Source: an uncultured Pseudomonadota bacterium
Lineage (GTDB): Bacteria > Pseudomonadota > Gammaproteobacteria > Burkholderiales > SG8-39
Length of the DNA stretch: 64,000 nucleotides
Reading direction: 5' to 3'
NCBI GenBank assembly: GCA_903834835.1
Contig: CAILKO010000057.1
Coordinates: 62,001-126,000, forward strand
Shown here: one piece after another, positions 44,295-53,413 of the stretch
Layout: each line of letters begins with the position of its first letter
Numbering within the stretch: position 1 is the first letter of the stretch
Program-made: the position numbers and the translations under genes
The notes under the pieces: model-generated
Told to the model about the DNA's origin: nothing
Database searches by the model: none
Seen by the model: the letters and a program-made list of their open reading frames with translations, nothing else

Positions 44295-45212
44295 ATGCTG
44301 CCGCGGACGCTACTCGGTTATATCTGGCGCCACACCGGGCGCCATCAGCTGGCGCTCGCCGGCCTTTCCATCCTCGTATTTGCGCTCAGCGCCGCGCCGC
44401 TCGAACTGCAGCGGCGTATCGTGAACGACGCCATCGGCAAGGGCGAGGCCGGGGCCATCGTCTGGCTTGCGCTTGCCTATGTGGCAGTCGCGCTCGTCGA
44501 GGGTGCGCTGAAGCTGGCGATGAACATTTACCGCAGCTGGGTGAGCGAGCGTGCGGTTCAGCACCTGCGCATGACCACCATCGAAGCCGCCCACGCGCAT
44601 GGCGCGGTCGGCGGAGAGCGGGCCGGGGTGGAACTCTCCATGGTGCTGTCCGAGGTCGAGCCGGTCGGCGGCTTCATCGGATCCAGCGCCTCGGAGCCGC
44701 TGCTCCAGGGCGGCATTCTCGCGAGCGTGTTCGGCTACATGGTGTTTCTGCAGCCCGAACTTGCGCTCTTCAGCCTGATGATCTTCGCGCCGCAGTTCCT
44801 GTTCGTTCCGCTGCTCCAGCGCGCGATCAACCGCAGGGTGGAAGCGCGCGTCCTGACGACGCGCGAACTAAGCAGCGGACTGCTCGACCCGGCGGGCCAC
44901 CGCAAACGCCACGTGCTGGAGGTGTTCCGGCTGCAGATGGGCATTTACCGGCTGAAATTCAGCATGAACTTTCTGATGAACTTCACGCATCACGCGGGGG
45001 TTGCCGCCGCGCTCGGCATCGGCGGCTGGTATGCGGTCACCGGCCGGGTGGAGGTGGGAACGGTGGTCGCATTCATATCCGGGCTCGCCAAGGTGAACGA
45101 CCCCTGGGGAGATCTCGTCAACTGGTCGCGCGACCTCACGGTCAATATCGTGAAGTACCGCCTGTTGTCAGCCGCGCTGGAGCGCCTCGGCGGGGTCAGA
45201 CCCTCGGGCTGA
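44295..45212 (+). CDS. ABC exporter transmembrane domain protein without ATPase domain
   Basis: A 305-residue membrane protein with the six-helix type I exporter fold. It shows HQLALAGLSILVFALSAAPL, WLALAYVAVALVEGALKLA, PLLQGGILASVFGYMVFL, FAPQFLFVPLLQRAINR, AALGIGGWYAVTGRVEVGTV, and ends LLSAALERLGGVRPSG where a nucleotide-binding domain would normally begin. No Walker A, signature or Walker B motif is present. It may be truncated, since its 3' end overlaps the convergent P-type ATPase gene by 17 bases, or it may pair with an ATPase encoded elsewhere. FNR box 2 lies 40.5 bases upstream. Confidence 0.75.
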   Translation: MLPRTLLGYIWRHTGRHQLALAGLSILVFALSAAPLELQRRIVNDAIGKGEAGAIVWLALAYVAVALVEGALKLAMNIYRSWVSERAVQHLRMTTIEAAHAHGAVGGERAGVELSMVLSEVEPVGGFIGSSASEPLLQGGILASVFGYMVFLQPELALFSLMIFAPQFLFVPLLQRAINRRVEARVLTTRELSSGLLDPAGHRKRHVLEVFRLQMGIYRLKFSMNFLMNFTHHAGVAAALGIGGWYAVTGRVEVGTVVAFISGLAKVNDPWGDLVNWSRDLTVNIVKYRLLSAALERLGGVRPSG

Positions 45213-47727
45213 CGGCACGCCGCAGCCGGGCGCGTCGCGAGAGCCATTTCGGGATTTCGATCCAGATCACGCCGCAGGTGGCCGCCGCGAGCGCGAGCGC
45301 CAGGTCCGTCACGCCGAGCGGGGCGAAGCGGAACACCGTTGCCGCAGGCGGGAAGTAAAGCGATGCCGTGAGCGCCGTGAGTGTGCCGCCGAGTACCCAC
45401 CAGAATGCGGGATTGCGCCGCCGGATCGTGTCCAGCGCCGAGTGATCGCCCGAGCGGCTCGCGAGGATCAGAAACAGGTTGCCGAACACGATCGCGGCAA
45501 AGCCGAGGGCGCGGGTTTCGTCGTCGGGGCGACCCGAATGGATGGACCAGGCGCACAGCGCCGCGACCGCTGCGAGCAGCATGGCCCCCAACAGGAGGCT
45601 GAGCAGGAGCATACGCAGACTGAACAGGCGTTCCGCGGGATTTCTGGGCGGAACCAGCATCGCATCGGCGTCGCTCGGCTCTGCTTCGAAGATGATGGAG
45701 CAGGCCGGATCGATGACGAATTCCAGAAATGCGATATGCACCGGGTAGAGGAAGATCGGCCATCCGAAAGCGAGCGGCAGCAGGGCCATGCCTGTGGTCG
45801 GTATGTGGACCGCGACGATGTATTGCATGGCGTTGCGCAGATTCGCGTAGACGCGGCGGCCGAGACGCACGGCGCGTACCAGCGAACCGAAGTCGTCCTC
45901 CACGAGGACCAGTCCTGCGGCTTCACGCGCCACGTCGGTGCCGCGCTTGCCCATCGCGACGCCGATGTGCGCCGCGCGCAGCGCGGGCGCATCGTTTACC
46001 CCGTCTCCCGTCATCGCCACCACGGCCCCGGATGCTCGGTAGGCCCGCACCAGCCTGAGCTTCTGCTCCGGCCGCACGCGCGCGAAGACATCGGTATCGC
46101 GCGCGGCAGCGCTGAGCGCGCCATCGTCCATGTCGTCCAGACGCGCGCCGGTAAGCACGCGCACGCTGCCTTGCTCGGCGATACCGGCCCGGACCGCGAT
46201 CGCCGCAGCCGTGCCGGCGTGGTCTCCGGTGATCATCACCACGCGGATGCCGGCGCTCTGGCATTCCGCCACGGCGCTGCGGGCTTCGGCACGGAGCGGA
46301 TCGGACAGCGCGACGTAGCCCAGCCAGCGAAAATCGAAGGCATCCGGCGTCGCGGGCCAGTCCGCCGCCGCGGAGGCTGTCGCGCCCGGCGCGGGCCAGC
46401 CGGACTCTCCCACCGCAAGTACCCGCATGCCCTGGTCCGCTGCAGCGGCGAGTTCAGCCTGCGCCTGCGCGCGGCTCGACGCGTCCATGCGGCAGAGCGT
46501 CAGCACGGTTTCCGGCGCTCCCTTGATGAAGACCCGTGCTTCGCCATCGGGGGTGCGCCAAGCGTGACAGACGGCGGGGAAATCCGGACTCATGGGATAG
46601 TCGTGTTCGAGTCGCCAGCCGGCTCGCAGTCTTTCCGACTGCGGGGCATGCCGGAGCGCGCCTTCGAGTATCGCCCGCTCCATCGGATCGAAGGCCTGCT
46701 GCTCGCTTGCGAGCGCCGCCGCTTCGAGCAGCCGCTGCAGGGCGTCAGAGACAGGATCCGGACCGGGAACGATCCATCCCTCTCCCGAGTTTGCCTGCGC
46801 GAGTGACATGCGGTTCTCGGTCAGGGTGCCGGTCTTGTCCACGCACAGCACGGTGGTCGCGCCCAGCGTTTCGATGACCGGCATGCGGCGCGCGAGCACG
46901 CCTTCTCGGGAAAGCCGCCAGGCGCCCAGCGCGAGGAACACAGTAAGCACGAGCGGGAATTCTTCGGGCAGCGCCGCCATGGCGAGCGCGATGCCGGAAA
47001 GGAGGCCCTGCAGCCAGCCTCCGCGCGTGGCGACATAGAGCAGGGTTACCGCAACCGAAGCGAGCAATCCGATGCTCGCCGCATAGCGCACCACGCGACG
47101 GATTTCCTGCTCCAGCCGGGTTTTCTCGGGCTCGATGGAGGAGAGGGAGACGCCGATCTTGCCGAGTTCCGTGCCCTTGCCTGTCGCAGCAACCACTGCG
47201 CGGCCCTGACCCTTGACGAGCAGGGTCCCGGAGTAGACGGTCTCTCCTGCCGTCTTCTCGATAGGAAGCGATTCTCCGGTAAGCAGTGACTCGTCCACCT
47301 GCAGATCGTTCGCTTCGATCAGTTTCGCATCCGCAGGCACGCGGTCGCCCTCGCTGAGGATCAGCAGATCGCCGCGCACCACCTGCGCGCCGGGGATGCG
47401 GACCTCGATGCCGTCGCGCAACACGAGGGCGCGCGGGCTGGAGAGGTCGCGCAGCGCCTGCAGCGCGCGCTCGCTGCGCTGCTCCTGGATGACGGTGATC
47501 GACATGACGACCAGCACCGCGGCCGCCAGCACCGCAGCCTCGTGCAGATCCCCCACCAGCACATAGATGCCCGCACCGGCGGCCAGCAGCATGAACATCG
47601 GTTCGCGCAGGACTTCGAGCACGATCGCGAAGATGCTCCGGGTCCCCGCTTCGGCCAGGGCATTCGGGCCGTCGGCGGCGAGCTGCGCGGCGGCGGCGGT
47701 CTGGGTGAGGCCGGCGGGTGTATTCAA
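45196..47727 (-). CDS. Type II cation-transporting P-type ATPase
   Basis: An 843-residue P-type ATPase. It shows the N-terminal cation ATPase domain, the TGES loop in DESLLTGESLPIEK, the M4 motif ALPEEFPLVLTVF, the phosphorylation site VDKTGTLTENR, and the hinge TGDGVNDAPALRAAHIGVA. C-terminal membrane helices follow. The class includes calcium-type pumps and mycobacterial CtpF; the ion cannot be fixed. The start appears to be a TTG at 47727. Palindrome copy C lies 33 bases upstream, where it would overlap the promoter. It is convergent with the ABC transmembrane gene. Confidence 0.88.
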   Translation of the reverse strand: MNTPAGLTQTAAAAQLAADGPNALAEAGTRSIFAIVLEVLREPMFMLLAAGAGIYVLVGDLHEAAVLAAAVLVVMSITVIQEQRSERALQALRDLSSPRALVLRDGIEVRIPGAQVVRGDLLILSEGDRVPADAKLIEANDLQVDESLLTGESLPIEKTAGETVYSGTLLVKGQGRAVVAATGKGTELGKIGVSLSSIEPEKTRLEQEIRRVVRYAASIGLLASVAVTLLYVATRGGWLQGLLSGIALAMAALPEEFPLVLTVFLALGAWRLSREGVLARRMPVIETLGATTVLCVDKTGTLTENRMSLAQANSGEGWIVPGPDPVSDALQRLLEAAALASEQQAFDPMERAILEGALRHAPQSERLRAGWRLEHDYPMSPDFPAVCHAWRTPDGEARVFIKGAPETVLTLCRMDASSRAQAQAELAAAADQGMRVLAVGESGWPAPGATASAAADWPATPDAFDFRWLGYVALSDPLRAEARSAVAECQSAGIRVVMITGDHAGTAAAIAVRAGIAEQGSVRVLTGARLDDMDDGALSAAARDTDVFARVRPEQKLRLVRAYRASGAVVAMTGDGVNDAPALRAAHIGVAMGKRGTDVAREAAGLVLVEDDFGSLVRAVRLGRRVYANLRNAMQYIVAVHIPTTGMALLPLAFGWPIFLYPVHIAFLEFVIDPACSIIFEAEPSDADAMLVPPRNPAERLFSLRMLLLSLLLGAMLLAAVAALCAWSIHSGRPDDETRALGFAAIVFGNLFLILASRSGDHSALDTIRRRNPAFWWVLGGTLTALTASLYFPPAATVFRFAPLGVTDLALALAAATCGVIWIEIPKWLSRRARLRRAVSPRV

Positions 47728-47759
47728 TGAGGGGCCTTTTGTGGTCGGATCCAGTTCAA

Positions 47760-47779
47760 TAGTAACAAAAACGTTACTA
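47760..47779. repeat. 20-bp palindrome, copy C of TAGTAAC-N6-GTTACTA
   Basis: Identical in all 20 bases to copy B. It lies between the P-type ATPase start (47727, minus) and the stop codon of the ABC ATPase gene (47781, minus), with one base separating it from that stop. It may be an operator in the ATPase promoter or a module boundary. Confidence 0.7.
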
Positions 47780-47780
47780 T

Positions 47781-48542
47781 CTATTGGAGGGGGCTGGAAA
47801 TTCGCGACCCCCTTGGTTCATTGTGCAGGGTCAGGCGTTCGTCGCCGGTCAGCACGCCGTCCACGATCTCCACGATCCGGTCGCACTGGCGCGCGAGTCC
47901 AAGGTTGTGGGTGACGACGAGAACCGTGGTGCCCTGTTCGCGGTTGACGCGCCGCATCAGGTCGAACACGACCTGCGCCGCGACGCTATCGAGATTTCCG
48001 GTCGGCTCGTCCGCGAGCAGCAGCGGCGGGTTCATGGCGAGCGCACGGGCCACGGCCACGCGCTGCTGCTGTCCGCCCGAGAGGTTGGTCGCGAGATTGT
48101 CCTTCCAGTCCGAGAGTTGCATGTTCTCCAGCAGCGTGGCGGCCCGTGCACGCATCCGAGCGTCCGGATGGCCGCGGTCGAGCAGCATGGGCATCATCAC
48201 GTTCTCCTCTGCGGTGAAGGCCGGGAGGAGGTGGTGATACTGGAACACAAAGCCGATCTGGTGACCGCGGATGCGGGTGAGTTCGCGATCGTCCAGCCCG
48301 GTGGTGTCGCGTCCGCCGATCGCCAGACGACCTGCGCTCGGACGGTCGAGCAGACCGATCAGGTTGAGCAGCGTGCTCTTGCCGGAGCCCGAAGGACCCA
48401 TGAGCGCGCAGAACTCTCCGCGCTGCATGATGAAATCAATGCCGTGCAGCACCTCGACCTCGTTGGGGCGTCCGGCGTTGTAGGCCTTGCGGATGCCCTC
48501 GAGCCGCAGAACGGCTTCGGTCGCCTCCAGTCCGGGTGGCAT
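47781..48542 (-). CDS. ABC transporter ATP-binding protein (MacB/LolD-like)
   Basis: A 253-residue ATPase from the ATG at 48542, 8 bases after the permease stop; an in-frame GTG at 48587 is an alternative. It shows Walker [10 protein letters not shown], the Q-loop in [18 protein letters not shown], signature [14 protein letters not shown], and Walker [14 protein letters not shown]. This is the LolD/MacB subfamily that works with FtsX-type permeases. It closes the hsp20-macA-permease-ATPase operon. Its stop is adjacent to palindrome copy C. Confidence 0.9.
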   Translation of the reverse strand: MPPGLEATEAVLRLEGIRKAYNAGRPNEVEVLHGIDFIMQRGEFCALMGPSGSGKSTLLNLIGLLDRPSAGRLAIGGRDTTGLDDRELTRIRGHQIGFVFQYHHLLPAFTAEENVMMPMLLDRGHPDARMRARAATLLENMQLSDWKDNLATNLSGGQQQRVAVARALAMNPPLLLADEPTGNLDSVAAQVVFDLMRRVNREQGTTVLVVTHNLGLARQCDRIVEIVDGVLTGDERLTLHNEPRGSRISSPLQ

Positions 48543-48549
48543 GCCGGCG

Positions 48550-49776
48550 CTATCCACGAATGGCGACCACGGGGTCGAGTCGTGCACCGCGCAAGGCCGG
48601 CGCGACCGCAGCGGCCAGACCCGTCAGCGTGGCGATGAAGGCGGCGAGCAGGAACAGCTGCGGATCCAGTTCGATCGGGATCAGCGGGGTGCCGTCGGCG
48701 TTGCGCACATACTGCTGCCAGACCAGCAATGCGGCGGCACCCAGGCCGGAGCCGAGTATCGACCCGGCGAGGCCGTAGGCGGCGCCTTCGACCAGGAACA
48801 CGCGCATGATCTGTCCGCGCGATGCACCCATGGCCCTGAGGATGCCGATTTCCTTGGACTTCTGCACCACGGAGACCACCAGGACCGCGGCCACGCCGAA
48901 CGCCGCCGAGAGTCCGACGAAGAACCGGATCGCGACATTGGCGAGGATCTGGGCATTCACCGCCGCGAAAAACTGTGCATTGGTCCTGATCCAGCTGTCC
49001 GCGCCGATGTCGGCGACCGCCCGGATGGCGCTTGCCACCTCTTCCGCGGCATACACGTCGTGCACCGAGACATCGATGCTGGATGCGCCGCCCGTGAGGC
49101 GTAGCAGGGACTGCGCGGTGTGCAGGGCGACAAAGGTGTTGCGCTGGTTCGCGCCCTTGTTGCCGAGATCGAAAATTCCACCGACCTTCAAGGCGAGGCC
49201 CTCGCCGCTGCTCGGCGTGATGCGCAGCTTGTCGCCGACCTTGACCCCGAGATCGTTCGCCAGTTCAGAGCCGATCAGAATGTCCTCGGTTCCCAGGAGT
49301 GCGCGGCCGGAGATGATTTTCTCGTCGAGGGGAACGATCCGGAAATACTTCGCCGGCTCGATTCCGGCAAGATTGATCGAACGCACTGCGTCGCCCCGAA
49401 CCGCGAGCGCCGGTCCGGAGGCCATGGGGGACACAACCTTCACCTGCGGCATCGCCGCGACCTGCTGTTCGATCTTCTGCCACTGATCGATGGACCGCAG
49501 CCGCTGATAGGGTTTCTGGACGACGGCTGCTTCCGCGACTCCGTCAGCGTCGCGCAGCGGCCGCGCGATTTCCTCCGAGGGCAGCAGGACGACATGAGCC
49601 TGGGCGCTTAGCACCCGGTTGATGAAGTTCTTCTGCATGCCCGTAAGGAGCGCCGACATGAACACGATGACGCCGACCCCGATCGACACGCCGAGCACGA
49701 TCGCGGCGGTCTGCATCCGGCCTTCGCGCAGAAAGCGGCTCGCTGCGATCCACTCGAAGGGCAGCCAATCAAACAT
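48550..49776 (-). CDS. ABC transporter permease, MacB/FtsX-like
   Basis: A 408-residue membrane protein with one N-terminal helix ([20 protein letters not shown]), a large periplasmic domain (residues 40-280) and three C-terminal helices ([20 protein letters not shown], then [39 protein letters not shown]). The motif [14 protein letters not shown] is typical of FtsX-domain permeases. With the adaptor and ATPase beside it, it would form a MacAB-type export or mechanotransmission complex. It lies 8 bases upstream of the ATPase gene. Confidence 0.88.
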   Translation of the reverse strand: MFDWLPFEWIAASRFLREGRMQTAAIVLGVSIGVGVIVFMSALLTGMQKNFINRVLSAQAHVVLLPSEEIARPLRDADGVAEAAVVQKPYQRLRSIDQWQKIEQQVAAMPQVKVVSPMASGPALAVRGDAVRSINLAGIEPAKYFRIVPLDEKIISGRALLGTEDILIGSELANDLGVKVGDKLRITPSSGEGLALKVGGIFDLGNKGANQRNTFVALHTAQSLLRLTGGASSIDVSVHDVYAAEEVASAIRAVADIGADSWIRTNAQFFAAVNAQILANVAIRFFVGLSAAFGVAAVLVVSVVQKSKEIGILRAMGASRGQIMRVFLVEGAAYGLAGSILGSGLGAAALLVWQQYVRNADGTPLIPIELDPQLFLLAAFIATLTGLAAAVAPALRGARLDPVVAIRG

Positions 49777-49806
49777 CGTGCGCAGGTTCAGACATGGCGC
49801 TGCGGC

Positions 49807-51024
49807 TTACGCATCCCGCAAGCGGGTTATGCGCTGTCCGGCCTTGACCGGCGCACTGCCCGGTACGACGAGGTCGCCTACCGACAAGCCTTCGACGATC
49901 TCGACGGTGCGGTCGCCCCGGAGCCCGGGCTTGACGACCTGCCTGCGTGCGATGCCGTCCCTGACCACCAGCACCCAGGCCGAACCGCTGGCGATGTCGT
50001 GCACGAATTCCGCTGGCAGCGCCAGGCTTGCGGGACGGCGCGCGATCTCGATATCGACCGACACCGTCATGTCCTGGCGCAGATAGGGCGGCGAGTGCGG
50101 CACGCGCAAGCGCACCTCGACGGTTCCGCGCTGCGCATCGATGCCCGGATTGATATAGACGAGTTCCGCCGGAAATTTTCGATCGGGGTAGGCATCGGCC
50201 GAGGCGAGCGCCTGCTGGCCGAGCGCGAGCTTCGAGAGATTGCGCTCGTCGATCTGCAGCACGATCTGGGTTTCGCCGGCTGGCGCGAGCACCATCAGCA
50301 CCTTGCCGGGCTGCACCACGTCGCCGCTCTCCACGTCGCGCGCGATCAGCGTGCCGGCGACCGGCGCCTCCAGCGTCAGGTAGGAGAGTCGCGCACGCGC
50401 AGCCTGCTGGCTCGCACGCGCCTGTTCGAGTGCGGTCAGCGCGACCGCATAGTCGCTGCCGGCAGGACGCGCCGATTCCACCTGTTTGCGTGTCGAGTTG
50501 ACCTGCGTCTGGGCCACATCGAAGCCGCGCTGTGCTTCATCCAGCGCGGCCTGGCCGACGAAGCCCGCTCCGCTCAGCTTGCGGTTACGTTCCAGCTGGG
50601 CCTTCGCATTGGCAAGATTGGCCTCGGCCTGGCGCAGCGACTGGTCCGCCATCGGCAGCTGCAGTTCGCGCACCTGTCTGAGCCGGGCTTCCGCCTGAAG
50701 TGCAGAGGCATCCGCCTGCTTCAGGGCCGCGCGTGCTTCGCCGGACTCCAGTTCGATCAGAAGCTGCCCGGCGCGCACGACTTCGCCCTCTGCAACCGGC
50801 ACCCTGGCGACCGTGCCGATGATCTGGCTGCCGATGTCCACCCGGTTCGGGCTGGCGATGCGCCCGCTCGCGACGATCGTCGCGACGACGTCGCGACGTA
50901 CGACTTCGTAGAGGCGCACTGGCACACTTGAATACTCGCGATAGGCCGCCCAGGCCGCGAGCAGGATGACGGCAGCGGCAAGTGCGATCCACCAACGCCT
51001 GGCCCCAGGGCTGATGGATCGCAT
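49807..51024 (-). CDS. Periplasmic adaptor subunit (MacA/HlyD family)
   Basis: A 405-residue membrane-fusion protein. An N-terminal anchor (WWIALAAAVILLAAWAAY) is followed by a barrel-sandwich part (IASPNRVDIGSQIIGTVARV and later LEAPVAGTLIARDVESGD), a coiled-coil hairpin around residues 100-190 rich in Gln, Ala and Glu, and a beta-barrel domain. It links the MacB-like permease to an outer-membrane channel, which is not encoded here. It starts 4 bases after the hsp20 stop, so hsp20 and the exporter genes are one operon under FNR box 3. Confidence 0.89.
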   Translation of the reverse strand: MRSISPGARRWWIALAAAVILLAAWAAYREYSSVPVRLYEVVRRDVVATIVASGRIASPNRVDIGSQIIGTVARVPVAEGEVVRAGQLLIELESGEARAALKQADASALQAEARLRQVRELQLPMADQSLRQAEANLANAKAQLERNRKLSGAGFVGQAALDEAQRGFDVAQTQVNSTRKQVESARPAGSDYAVALTALEQARASQQAARARLSYLTLEAPVAGTLIARDVESGDVVQPGKVLMVLAPAGETQIVLQIDERNLSKLALGQQALASADAYPDRKFPAELVYINPGIDAQRGTVEVRLRVPHSPPYLRQDMTVSVDIEIARRPASLALPAEFVHDIASGSAWVLVVRDGIARRQVVKPGLRGDRTVEIVEGLSVGDLVVPGSAPVKAGQRITRLRDA

Positions 51025-51028
51025 GAGC

Positions 51029-51451
51029 TCAGGTCACTTCGATGCGTTTGGCAGCTGATCCCTGCTTTTTGGGCAGGTTCAGATTCAGGACACCGTCCTT
51101 ATATTCCGCCTTGACGCCGCTTGCATCGACCTCGACCGGAAGCGTGAAGCTGCGGCTCGCCATGCCGTAGACGCGTTCACTGTGGACGACCTTCTCGCCC
51201 TTCTTCTCTTCCGTCTCCCGCTTGAGTTCCGCGCGCAACGTGACCTGGTTGCCATCGACTTCGACGTGGATGTCCTCCTTCTTCACGCCCGGCATTTCAG
51301 CGTGCACGGTGTAGGACCTTTCGTCTTCCTTGACGTCGATCTTGAGCTTCACTTCTGCATCGGCCGGGTAGCTGAACGGGCGCACCCAGTAGCCCTTGTT
51401 GAATTCGGAAAGCAGTTCGTCGATCGGACTGAAACGCGTGATGTTTGCCAT
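51029..51451 (-). CDS. Hsp20/alpha-crystallin family small heat-shock protein
   Basis: A 140-residue small heat-shock protein from the ATG at 51451, with GGAG 6 bases upstream. It has ITRFSPIDELLSEF, the alpha-crystallin domain with VHAEMPGVKKEDIHVEVDGN and FTLPVEVDASGVKAEYKDGVLNLNLPK, and an IEVT tail. It holds unfolded proteins for refolding. The upstream region (51452-51702, 251 bases) contains FNR box 3 and a TAGCAT -10 element at class II distance. A four-gene operon with exporter components is unusual for Hsp20. Confidence 0.92.
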   Translation of the reverse strand: MANITRFSPIDELLSEFNKGYWVRPFSYPADAEVKLKIDVKEDERSYTVHAEMPGVKKEDIHVEVDGNQVTLRAELKRETEEKKGEKVVHSERVYGMASRSFTLPVEVDASGVKAEYKDGVLNLNLPKKQGSAAKRIEVT

Positions 51452-51542
51452 GATGGTCTCCAATGGAAAGTATCAGCCTGTATCCCGGATCTGGGGTTCG
51501 GGAACGCCGGTTTCAAGTGCCCGGAGGGGATCGTACAAGTCC

Positions 51543-51583
51543 ATGCTAGTGGTCCTGGGACGGGAGGGCTTGACCGGAATCAA
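51543..51583 (-). promoter_or_regulatory. FNR box 3 (TTGAT-TCCG-GTCAA) with -10 TAGCAT, hsp20 promoter
   Basis: The box occupies 51570-51583, centred at 51576.5. Reading left, TAGCAT is at 51548-51543, its 5' end 28.5 bases from the box centre, as expected for a class II FNR promoter. The predicted transcript start is near 51535, giving a leader of about 84 bases to the hsp20 ATG at 51451. Confidence 0.7.
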
Positions 51584-51662
51584 CACGCAGCGGCCTGCAA
51601 CGTCGGCCGGCCGGGCAGGCGCGAGTACGGAGGGAGTGGGGAAGCGAGGGGAAGTTCAGGCT

Positions 51663-51684
51663 GCGGCGGGCGTCAGCCCGCCGC
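51663..51684 (-). terminator. Hairpin after the ribosome hibernation factor gene
   Basis: GCGGCGGGC-GTCA-GCCCGCCGC forms a perfect 9-bp stem with a tetraloop. It lies 19 bases after the stop of the hibernation factor gene (minus strand). No T run follows, so it may act as a weak terminator or 3' stabiliser. Confidence 0.5.
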
Positions 51685-51702
51685 GTTGCGACCGGCAGTC
51701 CT

Positions 51703-52068
51703 TTATTCGGCGGTGCCGGGGATTTCGTTCAGCTCGGCGCCCAGCCGTTTACCGGCAGGCTTGTGATGGCTGCGTGTATGGGATTCGAGTTCGCGCCGCG
51801 CGGCTGCGAAGGCGTCGCGCAGCGCGACATAGACATCTTCGTTCTTGTGGTGGGTGACCGCGATCTCGTGGCCCGGCATCTTCAGATCGATACGCACCGC
51901 AAAATCGTTACCCTGATGCTTGTGCCGGGCAACCTGTTCGACCACGATGCGGCAACTCACGATCCCGGGATGCAGCTGTTCCAGCTTGGCGGACTTGCTG
52001 CGGATGGCTTCGTCGAGTGCGTCCGAATGATCGATTCCGTGTAGCGTGATCTGTAGCGGAAGCTGCAT
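51703..52068 (-). CDS. HPF/RaiA family ribosome hibernation factor
   Basis: A 121-residue protein of the short ribosome-associated YfiA/HPF family. It shows LQITLHGIDHSDALDEAIRS, KLEQLHPGIVSCRIVVEQ, DFAVRIDLKMPGHEIAV and DVYVALRDAFAAARREL. It binds in the mRNA channel of the 30S subunit and silences ribosomes in stasis. It is divergent from the amino-acid dehydrogenase gene, and FNR box 4 lies in the shared region about 138 bases from its start. Another possible name is sigma-54 modulation protein. Confidence 0.88.
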   Translation of the reverse strand: MQLPLQITLHGIDHSDALDEAIRSKSAKLEQLHPGIVSCRIVVEQVARHKHQGNDFAVRIDLKMPGHEIAVTHHKNEDVYVALRDAFAAARRELESHTRSHHKPAGKRLGAELNEIPGTAE

Positions 52069-52199
52069 GGTGGTCCTTTCCTTTCAGTCTCGGTTCGGCC
52101 GCGTATAGCCTTGCGACGGCTGCCGGGCGGCCTGCAGGCACCCGTCTCGTTCCGGTTCCTAGCTTAAACCCATCCGGCTACGCCGGCGCCCATGCGCAA

Positions 52200-52213
52200 T
52201 TGACAATCATCAA
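52200..52213. promoter_or_regulatory. FNR box 4, TTGAC-AATC-ATCAA
   Basis: Centred at 52206.5. It is 72.5 bases before the dehydrogenase ATG at 52279 and about 138 bases before the hibernation factor start on the other strand. Nine of the ten outer bases match the TTGAC/GTCAA or TTGAT/ATCAA pattern. Confidence 0.65.
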
Positions 52214-52278
52214 ACAGGCCCATGCGCCTTCGAGCATGCTGTAATTGTTCAGGCTCTCAGGAATCCGGAAGCGCGACG

Positions 52279-53400
52279 ATGCAATCCGAACGACCAGAAC
52301 TTCCCTATGCAGACGAACTCGGTCCGGCGAAGATCATCCATGTGCATGAGCCCTCCTGCGGCCTGCATGCGACGCTCGTGATCGACAATGTCGCACGGGG
52401 TCCGGCGATCGGCGGGCTGCGCATGGCGCCGGACGTCACGCTCTCGGAATGTGCGCGCCTCGCGCGCGCGATGACGCTGAAGAACGCGGCCGCGGGCCTG
52501 CCGCACGGCGGCGGAAAATCCGTCCTGGTCGGCGACCCGCGCATGGAGTCGGCACGCAAGGAGCATCTCATACGCGCCTTCGCGCACGCGCTGCGGAACG
52601 AAACCGACTACATCTTCGGCCCGGACATGGGGACCAACGAGGCGTGCATGGCCTGGATCAAGGACGAGATCGGGCGCGCGGTCGGCTTGCCGGAAGAGGC
52701 GGGCGGGATACCGCTCGATGATCTCGGGGCAACCGGCTGGGGCCTCGCGGCCTGCGCCGAGGTGGCGGCGCCGGCCTGCGGAATTTCGCTGGTCGGCGCA
52801 CGGATCGCGATACAGGGATACGGTGCGGTCGGCCGGCATGCCGCGAATTTTCTCGCGCGGCTCGGCACCAGGCTCGTCGCCGCATCGGACACCAGCGGCA
52901 CCATCGTGAATCCGGCCGGGATCGATGTGAACGGGCTCGGCACGCACAAGCTGCAGGGCGGTCGTATCGCCGACTACGCCGGCGGTGAAATTCTTGGACC
53001 GGATGCCGTGATCGACGTGCCCTGCGACATCTGGATCCCGGCGGCGCGCCCGGATGTGATACGCGAGGACAACGTGGCGCGCCTGCAGGCGAAGCTGGTG
53101 CTGCAGGGCGCAAATATTCCGTTCACGGCGGCGGCCGAGCACGCTGCGGCCGGCCTCGGCATCACCGTGGTGCCGGATTTCATCGCCAATGCGGGCGGCG
53201 TGATCTGTGCGGCGATGGAGTATTCGGGTGCGGCGCGCGAAGCGGCATTTGCGGCGATTGCCGAAAAGGTACGCGCCAACACGCGCGCAGTGCTCGCGGC
53301 GGCAGGGGCGCACAGCGTGCTCCCGCGCGAGGCGGCGCTCGTACTCGCCGCCTCGCGCGTGCGCAAGGCCATGGGCTGGCGCCGCTTCGGCGCCCTCTGA
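52279..53400 (+). CDS. Glu/Leu/Phe/Val dehydrogenase family amino-acid dehydrogenase
   Basis: A 373-residue dehydrogenase from the ATG at 52279, with GGAAG 7 bases upstream. It has GGLRMAPDVTLSECARLARA, KNAAAGLPHGGGKSVLVGDP (catalytic Lys), GPDMGTNEACMAWI, a Rossmann motif IQGYGAVGRHAANFL, and VIDVPCDIWIPAA. The layout is close to leucine dehydrogenase and related deaminating enzymes. It converts an amino acid and NAD to the keto acid, ammonia and NADH. FNR box 4 is upstream. It converges on uspA 14 bases away. Confidence 0.87.
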   Translation: MQSERPELPYADELGPAKIIHVHEPSCGLHATLVIDNVARGPAIGGLRMAPDVTLSECARLARAMTLKNAAAGLPHGGGKSVLVGDPRMESARKEHLIRAFAHALRNETDYIFGPDMGTNEACMAWIKDEIGRAVGLPEEAGGIPLDDLGATGWGLAACAEVAAPACGISLVGARIAIQGYGAVGRHAANFLARLGTRLVAASDTSGTIVNPAGIDVNGLGTHKLQGGRIADYAGGEILGPDAVIDVPCDIWIPAARPDVIREDNVARLQAKLVLQGANIPFTAAAEHAAAGLGITVVPDFIANAGGVICAAMEYSGAAREAAFAAIAEKVRANTRAVLAAAGAHSVLPREAALVLAASRVRKAMGWRRFGAL

Positions 53401-53413
53401 AAGCCGGTGCGGT

